DNA from: an uncultured Pseudomonadota bacterium
GTDB lineage: Bacteria > Pseudomonadota > Gammaproteobacteria > Burkholderiales > Burkholderiaceae_C
Length of the DNA stretch: 11,407 nucleotides
Direction: 5' to 3'
Assembly: GCA_900320815.1 (NCBI GenBank)
Contig: ONTY01000069.1
Span: forward strand, 1-11,407
Part shown: piece after piece, positions 1 through 9,695 of the stretch
Layout of the letters: every line of letters starts with the position of its first letter
Numbering within the stretch: position 1 is the stretch's first letter
The notes under the pieces: generated by a model
Databases searched by the model: none
What the model saw: the letters and a program-made list of their open reading frames with translations, nothing else
Told to the model about the DNA's origin: nothing
Made by a program: the position numbers and the translations under genes

Positions 1-1085
1 GCGGCCACGTCATTGACTTTTATCCACGCCAGCCCGCGCGCGCCGTAAATCTTGACGAACTCGGTGTAGCCGTCAATTTCGCTGCGGCTGATGGCCGCGC
101 CGCCCGGCACACGCAGCGCCACAACGCGCCCGCCGGGGGCGTTGGCCGGGCCGCTGAACACCTTGAAGTCCACGTCGCGCATGGCGTCGGTCAGTTCGGT
201 GAATTCCATCTTCACGCGCAGGTCGGGCTTGTCGGAGCCAAAGCGGTGCATGGCCTCGGCATAGGGCATGACGGGGAACTCGCCCAGCTCCACGCCCAGC
301 GCCTCACGGAAGACGAGGCACACCATCTCCTGCGCCAGCGCGCGGATGTCTTCTTCTTCAAGGAAGGAGGTTTCAATATCAATCTGCGTGAACTCGGGCT
401 GGCGGTCGGCGCGCAAATCTTCGTCGCGAAAGCACTTGGTAATCTGGTAATAGCGGTCAAAACCCGCGACCATGAGCATTTGCTTGAACAGCTGCGGCGA
501 CTGCGGCAGTGCGTAAAACTGCCCGTCATGCACGCGGCTGGGCACCAGATAATCGCGCGCCCCTTCCGGCGTGCTGCGCGTGAGCATGGGCGTTTCAATG
601 TCCACAAAGCCGTGGTCATCAAGAAAACGCCGCACCACGCGCGTGACCTGGTGGCGCAGCAGCAGGTTGCGCTGCATCATGGGGCGGCGCAGGTCAATGA
701 TGCGGTGCGTCAGGCGCGCGGCTTCACTGATGCCCTCATCGTCAAGCTGGAAGGGCGGCGTGGCAGCCGCATTGAGCACCGTCAGCTCGTGGCAGAGCAC
801 TTCAATCTGCCCGCTTTTGAGTTCCGGGTTTGCCGTGCCCTCGGGACGCGGGCGCACGCGCCCTGTAATCTGGATGCAGAACTCGTTGCGCAGGCTCTCG
901 GCGCAGCGGAACATCTCGGGGCGGTCCGGGTCGCAGACCACCTGCACGCAGCCCTCGCGGTCGCGCAAGTCAATGAAGATGACGCCGCCGTGGTCGCGAC
1001 GGCGGTTGACCCAGCCGCACAGGGTGACAGTCTGGCCATCGAGCGCCTCGGTGACGAGGCCGCAGTAGTGGGTTCGCATAGGCAT
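1..1085 (-). CDS. aspS: Aspartyl-tRNA synthetase (partial, N-terminal ~361 codons)
   Basis: Class II aminoacyl-tRNA synthetase that charges tRNA with aspartate in the cytoplasm. The minus strand translates without interruption from ATG at 1085 ([15 protein letters not shown]) to the left edge, so the C-terminal ~40% of a roughly 600-residue protein is missing. Visible are the N-terminal OB-fold anticodon-binding domain (about residues 1-110, with [22 protein letters not shown]), the class II core including motif 2 ([20 protein letters not shown]), and the start of the GAD insertion. His32 and Gly83 align with Pseudomonas aeruginosa His31 and Gly82, residues linked to non-discriminating AspRS, so it may also charge tRNA-Asn (inference). 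An in-frame ATG at 1079 is a possible alternative start, but MxMRTHYCG is the usual beginning in betaproteobacteria as I know them. The DUF502 gene ends 18 bp upstream, so the two are probably co-transcribed. Confidence 0.97.
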   Translation of the reverse strand, partial: MPMRTHYCGLVTEALDGQTVTLCGWVNRRRDHGGVIFIDLRDREGCVQVVCDPDRPEMFRCAESLRNEFCIQITGRVRPRPEGTANPELKSGQIEVLCHELTVLNAAATPPFQLDDEGISEAARLTHRIIDLRRPMMQRNLLLRHQVTRVVRRFLDDHGFVDIETPMLTRSTPEGARDYLVPSRVHDGQFYALPQSPQLFKQMLMVAGFDRYYQITKCFRDEDLRADRQPEFTQIDIETSFLEEEDIRALAQEMVCLVFREALGVELGEFPVMPYAEAMHRFGSDKPDLRVKMEFTELTDAMRDVDFKVFSGPANAPGGRVVALRVPGGAAISRSEIDGYTEFVKIYGARGLAWIKVNDVA

Positions 1086-1103
1086 AGGTGTTTCTCTATC
1101 TGT

Positions 1104-1790
1104 TCAATGCAGGTGTTCGGGCGCCGGCGGCAGACTGGCCTCCGGCTCAATCAGGGAAAAGGGATGGAGTTTGGGTGGCGCAATCACACCCATCGAGATG
1201 ATGTATTTGAGCGCGTCGTCCACGCTCATGTGCAATTCAATCGTGTCTGCCGCAGGCACCAGCAGCAAAAAACCCGATGTGGGGTTGGGCGTGGTGGGCA
1301 CGTAGACGCTGATGAAGTCGCCCGCCAGCCGCTCCGCCACCTCGCCGCTTGGCGCGCCGGTGACGAAGGCCAGCGTCCAGAGACCTGGGCGCGGATACTG
1401 GATGAGCAGTGCGCGCGAGAACGCCTGTCCGCCGTCCGAGAGCAGCGTCTCCGAGACTTGCCGCACGCCGCTGTAGAGGCTGCGCACCACCGGAATGCGT
1501 GCTACCAGCCGGTTCCACTGCCGCAGCCACCATTGCCCGACGATGTTCGCCGCCGCCATGCCCGTGATGGCCACGCCCACGAGCACCGCCATCACGCCAA
1601 GCCCCGGGATGCGGCGCAGCTGCCGCGCGATTGGCTCCAGCGGCTCAATCACGTTGCCAAAGGCGCTCATGACGCTGGCAAAGATGCCGTCAAGCATTCC
1701 CACCAGCCAGATGAGCACCCACGCCGTGATGACGATGGGCAGCCATACCAGCAGCCCGGCGATGAAGTACTGGCGCAAACGGGCCATCAT
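1104..1790 (-). CDS. DUF502 family inner-membrane protein
   Basis: A 228-residue protein recognised as DUF502 (PF04367), a family of membrane proteins of unknown biochemical function. Two hydrophobic segments are visible: about residues 7-33 (YFIAGLLVWLPIVITAWVLIWLVG) and 62-88 (IPGLGVMAVLVGVAITGMAAANIVG). The conserved RIPVVRSLYSGVRQVSETL stretch follows, then a soluble domain containing YVPTTPNPTSGFLLLVP and the DDALKYIISMG motif near the C-terminus. All are typical of the family. The start is an ATGATG doublet (1790 or 1787) 12 bp after the fmdB stop, with no clear Shine-Dalgarno sequence, so translation may be coupled to fmdB. Between fmdB and aspS it forms an arrangement I know from Burkholderiales. 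The family is clear; the function is not known. Confidence 0.95.
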   Translation of the reverse strand: MMARLRQYFIAGLLVWLPIVITAWVLIWLVGMLDGIFASVMSAFGNVIEPLEPIARQLRRIPGLGVMAVLVGVAITGMAAANIVGQWWLRQWNRLVARIPVVRSLYSGVRQVSETLLSDGGQAFSRALLIQYPRPGLWTLAFVTGAPSGEVAERLAGDFISVYVPTTPNPTSGFLLLVPAADTIELHMSVDDALKYIISMGVIAPPKLHPFSLIEPEASLPPAPEHLH

Positions 1791-1802
1791 GGTATGCGCA
1801 GC

Positions 1803-2156
1803 TTAGCCGGCGGCGGGTGCCGCAGGCGCTGCGGTGGAGGCGCTGGCAGCAGCAGCGGCAGCGGGCGCGCTGTCCTTGGTGGCGGCTTTTGGTGCGTCGT
1901 GTGCCGCATCTTTTGGTGCGTCGTCCTTGGGCGCGTCCTTGGACGCATCCGCTGCGTCGTTCTTGCTGCCGCTGCCGCCACGGAAATCCGTCACATACCA
2001 GCCAGAGCCTTTGAGCTGGAAACCCGCCGCCGTGACCTGCTTTTCCATCGCTGGCTGCCCACACGCGGGGCACTCGCGCAGCGGCGCGTCCGAGAGCTTT
2101 TGCAGCACGTCTTTGGCAAAGCCACACTGGCTGCATTTGTAGGAATAGATGGGCAT
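1803..2156 (-). CDS. FmdB-family zinc-ribbon protein
   Basis: Small protein (117 residues) with an N-terminal FmdB/CxxC_CxxC regulatory zinc ribbon. The start MPIYSYKCSQCGF is the usual family beginning, which is why ATG at 2156 is chosen over the ATG at 2258 that would add 34 unrelated residues. Cys8, Cys11, Cys29 and Cys32 form the zinc site. The conserved core runs to about GSGWYVTDFRG. The remaining ~45 residues are a low-complexity tail rich in Ala, Lys, Asp and Pro (KDAPKDDAPKD-type units, then an Ala run), probably disordered. No Shine-Dalgarno is visible; the leader is pyrimidine-rich (CTCCTCCTCC). Family members are often called putative regulators, but no target is established. It is the first gene of the fmdB-DUF502-aspS operon. 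Confidence 0.93.
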   Translation of the reverse strand: MPIYSYKCSQCGFAKDVLQKLSDAPLRECPACGQPAMEKQVTAAGFQLKGSGWYVTDFRGGSGSKNDAADASKDAPKDDAPKDAAHDAPKAATKDSAPAAAAAASASTAAPAAPAAG

Positions 2157-2263
2157 GGATGGTGAGGAGGAGGAGGGCAGGGCGCACGCTGGATGCTGCG
2201 CTGCGGCGCGCGCTGGCGAAAAACGAAAAAGGCGCGATTCTATGAAAGTGCGCCACACGCATG

Positions 2264-2280
2264 GTATACGCCGAGTATAC
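2264..2280. repeat. Tandem GTATAC palindromes, 11-bp period
   Basis: The palindromic hexamer GTATAC occurs at 2264-2269 and again at 2275-2280, about one helical turn apart. A third copy lies at 2499-2504. The placement upstream of fmdB and in the shared regulatory region fits a protein-binding site, but no known operator consensus was recognised. Confidence 0.4.
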
Positions 2281-2343
2281 GTCTGCTGCCGGCATATATC
2301 ACGGGCATCGGGCTATAAATATTATGAGTATATGAAGTGTGCG

Positions 2344-2359
2344 GTGCACTGTGGTGCAC
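2344..2359. repeat. Tandem GTGCAC palindromes, 10-bp period
   Basis: GTGCAC occurs at 2344-2349 and 2354-2359, separated by four bases, within the fmdB/gyrB divergent region. Two self-complementary half-sites on the same DNA face could form a dimer-binding operator. The cognate regulator is unknown. Confidence 0.35.
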
Positions 2360-2590
2360 ATCGCCCGCACGGCTGGCGCCGCTCATAGGGCACGGCGCAG
2401 CGCAAGGGACATGAAATCGAGGAGGGGACACTTCACGGTGTGTTCCAGAATCCTGGCTTTTATCGATATTTTGTTCAAACGGCGCTCTAAGCGGGCTCGT
2501 ATACAGAATCGCTTCAAAATCTGCCGCAAGCCAGCGGAGCAAGGGCGAAAATGCTCTCGCTTTGACGGTGTGCAATAGGTTTTGAAATAG

Positions 2591-5320
<2,730 letters not shown>

Positions 5321-5358
5321 TGCGCTCTCATGCGGCGCTGCACCAAAACCTGCCGCTC

Positions 5359-5383
5359 CGTGGGGTAAGCTCCCGCGTTTTTT
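5359..5383 (+). terminator. Rho-independent terminator after gyrB
   Basis: A 6-bp stem, CGTGGG (5359-5364) with CCCGCG (5372-5377) including one G-U pair, has a 7-nt loop and is followed directly by six T (5378-5383). It lies 38 bp after the gyrB stop and 42 bp before the permease start, implying that the ABC genes have their own promoter or depend on readthrough. Confidence 0.65.
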
Positions 5384-5425
5384 CTCTCTTGGCTCCCCCA
5401 CGATTACGCACACGGACACTGCGCC

Positions 5426-6316
5426 ATGACTTTTTACGCCTTCATGGGTTCCATGGAAATTGGCCTCATCTTCGCGCTGGTGGCGCTGGGGGTGCTGATT
5501 TCCTTTCGCGTCCTCAACTTTCCTGACCTGTCGGTGGATGGCACCTTCCCGCTGGGCGGCGCTGTGGCCGCCATCATCATTGCCAAGGGCGGCAACCCGT
5601 TCCTGGCCACCGCAGTGGCCACGGCGGCGGGGGCGCTGGCGGGGCTGGCCACAGGGCTGCTGAATGTGCGGCTACGCATCATGGACCTGCTCGCGGGCAT
5701 CCTGATGATGACGGCGCTGTATTCCATCAACTTGCGCATCATGGGGCGCCCGAATGTGCCGCTGATTGCCGAGCCGACGGTGTTCACGCTGCTCATGCCG
5801 GGTGTGGCGCCAGACTATGTGGAGCGCGTCCTCATCCTCGTGGTGGTGGTGCTGGCGGCCAAGCTGCTGCTGGACGCGTATTTCGCCACGCAGCGCGGGC
5901 TGGCGATGCGCGCCACGGGCGTGAACCCGCGCATGGCCAGCGCGCAGGGTGTGGATACCGACCACGCCAAACTGGCCGGGCTGGCGATTTCCAACGCACT
6001 GGTGTCGCTGGGCGGCGCGCTGTTTGCGCAAACGCAGGGCGGCTCGGATATTTCCATGGGCATCGGCACCATCGTCATTGGGCTGGCCGCCGTCATCATT
6101 GGCGAGAACGTGCTGCCTGCACGGCGCATGTTCTGGACCACGCTGGCGGTGGTAATAGGCGCGCTGCTGTATCGTTTTTTTATTGCGCTGGCACTCAACA
6201 GCGATTGGGTTGGACTGCAGTCGCAAGACTTGAACCTGATTACCGCCACGCTGGTGGCCGTGGTGCTGGTGCTGCCATTAATAAAACGCCGCCTGCTGCC
6301 CAGCAAAGCCATCTGA
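5426..6316 (+). CDS. ABC transporter permease (BPD_transp_2-type, COG4120-like)
   Basis: A 296-residue inner-membrane protein with about eight or nine hydrophobic segments, forming the membrane channel of an ABC importer. The N-terminus (MTFYAFMGSMEIGLIFALVA), the LNFPDLSVDGTFPLGGAV stretch and the internal RGLAMRATGVNPRMASAQGVD cytoplasmic loop are characteristic of the branched-chain-type permease superfamily, in the subgroup paired with TrpX/TrpZ-like components. It appears intact. No strong ribosome site is seen; GGA at 5414-5416 is about 9 bases upstream of the ATG. The ATPase gene begins 15 bp after its stop. Related systems usually include an adjacent substrate-binding protein gene; here none adjoins, the upstream neighbour being gyrB. 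The substrate cannot be inferred; aromatic amino acids are one known case in the family. Confidence 0.9.
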   Translation: MTFYAFMGSMEIGLIFALVALGVLISFRVLNFPDLSVDGTFPLGGAVAAIIIAKGGNPFLATAVATAAGALAGLATGLLNVRLRIMDLLAGILMMTALYSINLRIMGRPNVPLIAEPTVFTLLMPGVAPDYVERVLILVVVVLAAKLLLDAYFATQRGLAMRATGVNPRMASAQGVDTDHAKLAGLAISNALVSLGGALFAQTQGGSDISMGIGTIVIGLAAVIIGENVLPARRMFWTTLAVVIGALLYRFFIALALNSDWVGLQSQDLNLITATLVAVVLVLPLIKRRLLPSKAI

Positions 6317-6331
6317 AAAGGGGAGGATGCC

Positions 6332-7104
6332 GTGCTCAAAGCCGAAGATTTGCATATTACCTTCAATCCCGGCACACCCATTGCCAACCCGGCGTTGCGT
6401 GGCGCTTCGCTGGAAATCCCAACCGGGCAATTTGTTTCCGTTATTGGCTCCAACGGTGCAGGCAAATCCACATTTTTGAACGCCATCGCCGGCGATATTC
6501 AGGTGGACAAAGGGCGCGTGGAAATTGACGGGCAAGACGTTTCTCGCCAAAGCACCTGGCAGCGCGCCGCGCTGGTGGCGCGCGTGTTTCAAGACCCGCG
6601 CATGGGCAGCTGCGAGGCGCTGACGATTGAAGAAAACCTGGCGCTGGCTGTGCAGCGCGGGCGGCGGCGCACGCTGCGTTTTGCGCTCAACAATGCCGAG
6701 CGCGAAGTGTTCCGCGCGCGCCTTGCCAGTCTGGGGCTGGGGCTGGAAAAGCGCCTGACTGACCGCATGGGGCTGCTCTCGGGCGGGCAGCGCCAGGCGG
6801 TGAGCCTGCTGATGGCCGCCATGCGTCCTTCGCGCATCCCGCGCTGGATCCCAAGACGGCAGCCTTTGTGCTGGACATCACCGCGCGCATCGTGCAAGAC
6901 AGCGGCCTGACCACCATGATGGTCACGCACTCCATGCGCCAGGCGCTGGACTATGGCGAGCGCACCGTCATGCTCCATCAGGGGCGCGTCGTGCTGGATG
7001 TGAGCGGTGAAGAGCGCGCCCGCATGGACGTGTCCGACCTGCTGCGCCTGTTTGAGCGCACGAGGGGCGAAGAACTCGCCGACGACGCGCTGTTGCTTGG
7101 ATGA
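6332..7104 (+). pseudogene. ABC transporter ATPase, broken by a frame-shifting deletion of Walker B
   Basis: Nucleotide-binding subunit partnering the preceding permease. The start is GTG 6332 with a good GGGGAGG ribosome site (6320-6326). Present are Walker A (GSNGAGKST, residues 39-47), the Q-loop (VFQDP, Gln87) and the signature LSGGQRQ (149-155). The frame is correct to Ile169 (codon 6836-6838). Homology then continues in another frame from 6841 (ALDPKTAAFVLDITARIV), including the H-loop (MVTHSMRQAL), to TGA at 7102-7104. Between them the family has LLLDEHTA, which carries the Walker B Asp and catalytic Glu. Only two bases stand in its place, so about 22 bp are missing. The expected loss of 22 bases matches the observed frame change. 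As written, translation ends at 6910 after 192 residues. It is either a true pseudogene or a sequence error. Confidence 0.88.
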
Positions 7105-7130
7105 AAAAATACCCCTTGCGTCAATTGAAT

Positions 7131-7158
7131 ATTGCCCGCAGAATACGCGGGCAATTTT
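7131..7158 (+). terminator. Hairpin terminator between ABC genes and lemA
   Basis: A perfect 9-bp stem pairs ATTGCCCGC (7131-7139) with GCGGGCAAT (7147-7155) around a 7-nt loop, and the stem ends in a TTTT run (7155-7158). It lies 26 bp after the ATPase stop and about 20 bp before the lemA start, so it most likely ends the ABC transcript. Because it is so close to lemA it might alternatively act as an attenuator or operator. A weak promoter-like pair (TTGCGT 7116-7121, CAGAAT 7139-7144, 17-bp spacer) overlaps it. Confidence 0.75.
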
Positions 7159-7179
7159 ATCTATACCAAAGGAATTGTC

Positions 7180-7770
7180 ATGATTCCCTTCTTTATCTTC
7201 CTTGCGCTCATCGCCGCCCTCATCGTATGGGGCATTGCCATCTACAACCGCCTGGTGCAGCTGCGCAACCGTCTCCCCAACGCCTGGGCGCAAATTGACG
7301 TGCAACTCAAGCGCCGCCACGACCTCATCCCCAACCTTGTGCAAGTGGCCGCGCGCTACCTAAAACACGAGCAAGAGACGCTGCAGGCCGTCACTGCTGC
7401 GCGCGGGCAGGCGCAAGGGCTGCTGGAGGCCGCGCGCCACACACCCGCCAGCGCCGCCGCCATCACACAGCTTGCCGCAGGCGAAGCGGCGCTGATGGGC
7501 AGCCTGGGACGACTGCTGGCGGTGGCCGAGGCATATCCTGCACTCAAAGCCAACGAGCAAATGCGCGCCCTGAGCGAGGAGATCACCAGCACAGAAAACC
7601 GCGTCGGCTTTGCGCGCCAGGCCTACAACGACGCCGTGCTTGATTTGAACAATGCGCTGCAGGCATTTCCCGCCGTCATCATTGCCCGCCTGTGCGGCTT
7701 TGAAGTGGCAGCGCCCATGCAGTCAACCGCCAGCCAGGCAGAGCGCGCCGCGCCGCAAGTGCGCTTTTGA
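7180..7770 (+). CDS. lemA: LemA family protein
   Basis: A 196-residue membrane-anchored helical protein. One N-terminal transmembrane segment (IPFFIFLALIAALIVWGIAIY, about residues 2-22) is followed by the family hallmark NRLPNAWAQIDVQLKRRHDLIPNLVQVAARYLKHEQETL and long helices ending with ENRVGFARQAYNDAVLDLNNALQAFPAVIIA. ATG 7180 is chosen because AAAGGA (7168-7173) sits at the right distance and the transmembrane segment begins at once; a longer frame from 7132 would run through the terminator hairpin. The biochemical role of LemA is not settled. It often occurs beside M48/HtpX-like proteases, and one lies two genes downstream here. Its stop is 11 bp before mepA. Confidence 0.96.
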   Translation: MIPFFIFLALIAALIVWGIAIYNRLVQLRNRLPNAWAQIDVQLKRRHDLIPNLVQVAARYLKHEQETLQAVTAARGQAQGLLEAARHTPASAAAITQLAAGEAALMGSLGRLLAVAEAYPALKANEQMRALSEEITSTENRVGFARQAYNDAVLDLNNALQAFPAVIIARLCGFEVAAPMQSTASQAERAAPQVRF

Positions 7771-7781
7771 AAGGTGAAATG

Positions 7782-8681
7782 ATGGCATTCAAAAAAGCAT
7801 TGATTTTTCTTGCGCTCACGCTTTCTGCCAGCGTCCCGGCTTTTGCCAAAAATGCGGCACAAGGGAATTACAAAGACAACGCGACGCCCTGGAGCCGGAT
7901 AAAGCGCCCAATCGCGCACACCCCTCCACAGGCCGTCGGCGGCTATGCCAACGGCTGCCAGCTTGGCGCCCAGGAATTGCCGGAACACGGCGCCGGCTAC
8001 CACGATATTCGCCGCAGCCGGGGCCGCTTTTACGCCCAGCCGCAAACCATTGAAATGGTGCAGTACATTGGCCGCCACCTGGCCGAAAAATATGATGAAG
8101 AAATCTTGATTGGCGACCTCAGCCAGCCCGCAGGCGGGCTGATGAGCTACGCGCACGCCTCGCACCAAAATGGGCTGGACGTGGATATTTACTTTGCCAC
8201 CACAAAAAAAGACACCCCGCCCAGCAGCATGTATGAAAACCCGGGCAACGAATCGCGCTACGAGTTGGGCGACCGCGCCGCCGGCGTGATTCACGAAGGG
8301 CGCTTTCGCCCCATTTTCCGCGACGCCCTGCACCTGGCTGCCATCCACCCCAACACCACGCGGATTTTCATCAATCCCGTCATCAAACTGCACCTGTGCC
8401 GCACCGAAGAAAATACCTACTGGCTACGCAAACTGCGCCCCTGGGGCGGGCACAACTCGCATTTTCACGTGCGCCTGCGCTGCGAAGGCAGCCTATGCAG
8501 CAACCAGGACCCCGTGCCCCCGGGCGATGGCTGCGATGCGGATCTGGAAAAATGGGTGCGCGACCAAAGCGACGCCATCCTGAATCCCAAACCCAGGAAA
8601 AAACCCAAACCCAGCGCGCCGAGGCGGCGCGGGGCACTGCCGGAAATCTGTCAAAGCATTCTCTCGCAGCATGGGTATTAA
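7782..8681 (+). CDS. mepA: Penicillin-insensitive murein endopeptidase (MepA, peptidase family M74)
   Basis: Periplasmic zinc endopeptidase that cleaves D-alanyl-meso-diaminopimelyl cross-links in peptidoglycan. The 299-residue product begins with a signal peptide (MAFKKALIFLALTLSASVPAFA, cleavage expected near residue 22). The LAS-type metal and active-site residues are complete: His125, His128 and Asp135 in HASHQNGLDVD, and His224, His227 and His229 in GGHNSHFHVRL. Their spacing matches E. coli MepA His110/His113/Asp120 and His206/His209/His211. Cysteines 59, 206, 234 and others could form disulfides. A basic, proline-rich stretch (NPKPRKKPKP) lies near the C-terminus. The start is ATG 7782, with AAGG (7771-7774) 7 bases upstream; ATG 7779 is an alternative one codon earlier. 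It lies between lemA and the M48 gene and is probably co-transcribed with them. Confidence 0.95.
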   Translation: MAFKKALIFLALTLSASVPAFAKNAAQGNYKDNATPWSRIKRPIAHTPPQAVGGYANGCQLGAQELPEHGAGYHDIRRSRGRFYAQPQTIEMVQYIGRHLAEKYDEEILIGDLSQPAGGLMSYAHASHQNGLDVDIYFATTKKDTPPSSMYENPGNESRYELGDRAAGVIHEGRFRPIFRDALHLAAIHPNTTRIFINPVIKLHLCRTEENTYWLRKLRPWGGHNSHFHVRLRCEGSLCSNQDPVPPGDGCDADLEKWVRDQSDAILNPKPRKKPKPSAPRRRGALPEICQSILSQHGY

Positions 8682-8698
8682 TGCTGCCGAATCATTTT

Positions 8699-8715
8699 CA
8701 TGCGTTTTTTTGACC
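8699..8715 (+). repeat. 17-bp direct repeat, copy 1 (start of M48 gene)
   Basis: CATGCGTTTTTTTGACC here contains the start codon of the M48 gene and a run of seven T. The identical 17 bases recur at 9679-9695, just after the same gene. Confidence 0.85.
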
Positions 8716-9657
8716 AGCAGCTTGACGCCAGGGCGCGCACGCGGCGCCTGCGGCTGGCGTTTGTGCTTGCCGTCATCGGCACTGTCGCAGGCGTGCACTT
8801 CATGCTTGCCGCACCCTTTGTGCTGTTTCGCTGGCTCAGCGGTGTAGCGGCTGGGGGCGCGGCTGGCGCAGCCCGGCAGCCACTTTGCCGAGCAGCGCCT
8901 GACAAACATCGTGCAAGAGATGTGCATCGCCGCGCACATGCCGCCGCCTACCGTACTGGTGCTGCCGCGCGAGGCCGCCATCAACGCCTTTGCCAGTGGC
9001 ATGGAGCCAGCCGACTGGGCCATCACCGTCACCGAAGGCGCGCTGGAATACCTCACTCGCGCCGAACTCATGGGGCTGGTGGCGCACGAACTCAGCCACC
9101 TGCGCGAGGGCGACACGCAGCTCAACATGCGCCTTATCGGCATGGTTTTCGGGCTGGAAATGGTGTGGGGCTGGGGGCGCAGCATGGTGGCGTATCGCGA
9201 AGAGGAGCGCCATTTCTGGTCCAACCCCATCATCGGCATCATCATCATGGCCGTGGGCTGGTGCGGCTGGCTTGCGGGGCGCGCGCTGCAGGCGGCTGTC
9301 TCGCGCGAGAGAGAACACCTGGCCGACGCGCGCGCCGTGCAGTGGACGCGGCACGCCGATGGCCTCGGGCGCACGCTGCGCAAATGTCTGGGGCAGCAGC
9401 AGGGCGGCGTGCAGCTGCGCCTGCTGCTGCTGCACCGCGCTTTTGCGCACCTGCTGCTGACCGAAGGCGAAGAAGAACACGGCAGCAGCGGCTGGCTTGC
9501 CACGCATCCGCCACTGCCGCAGCGCATCCGCCGCATCTATGGCGGCACACGCAGCGCCTTGCCAGTCGAGCGGCTGGACGCTGCCAGCGACGCGCCCCGC
9601 GCTGCGCCGCCCAACCCCTTTCGCACCTCGCGCCCGTTGCCGCCGCCCACCTATTGA
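8700..9657 (+). pseudogene. M48 family membrane metalloprotease (HtpX-like), frame-disrupted
   Basis: HtpX-like zinc protease of the membrane. The N-terminus starts at ATG 8700 (MRFFDQQLDARARTRRLRLAFVLAV), contains one hydrophobic segment (about residues 17-45) and reads in frame to about 8850. The rest of the family sequence (RLGARLAQPGSHFAEQRLTNIVQEMCIAA) continues in a different frame, which has a stop at 8845-8847 just before homology begins. The catalytic part is intact: HELSH (9085-9099; His, Glu and His ligands), third ligand Glu at 9313 in SREREHLADARA, and the C-terminal HPPLPQRIRRIYGG. The stretch joining the two halves is shorter than I expect for the family (the second membrane helix is missing), so a deletion rather than a one-base slip is likely. 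A 248-residue product from GTG 8911 is conceivable but would lack the N-terminal anchor. It lies 18 bp after mepA, without a clear ribosome site. Confidence 0.82.
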
Positions 9658-9678
9658 AGAAAAGCAGCAGGGCTGCGC

Positions 9679-9695
9679 CATGCGTTTTTTTGACC
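9679..9695 (+). repeat. 17-bp direct repeat, copy 2 (after M48 gene)
   Basis: Identical to 8699-8715. Recombination between the copies would remove exactly one unit of 980 bp that covers the whole M48 gene. This copy supplies the first codons of the small ORF at 9680-9712. Confidence 0.85.

Noticed and set aside
246..2165. 639-codon plus-strand open frame opposite aspS, the DUF502 gene and fmdB
   Set aside because: Antisense shadow of three recognised genes in GC-rich DNA; its translation shows no family features and is rich in His and Arg.
2562..2590. gyrB promoter based on TTGACG
   Set aside because: No acceptable -10 hexamer at 16-18 bp spacing.
6836..6850. Programmed frameshift as an explanation for the ATPase
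   Set aside because: A slip would not supply the missing Walker B residues, and no slippery run or stimulatory structure is evident at the junction.
8911..9657. An intact short M48 gene starting at GTG 8911
   Set aside because: The matching membrane anchor is present just upstream in another frame, and homology in the catalytic frame begins before the GTG, so a broken longer gene explains the data better.
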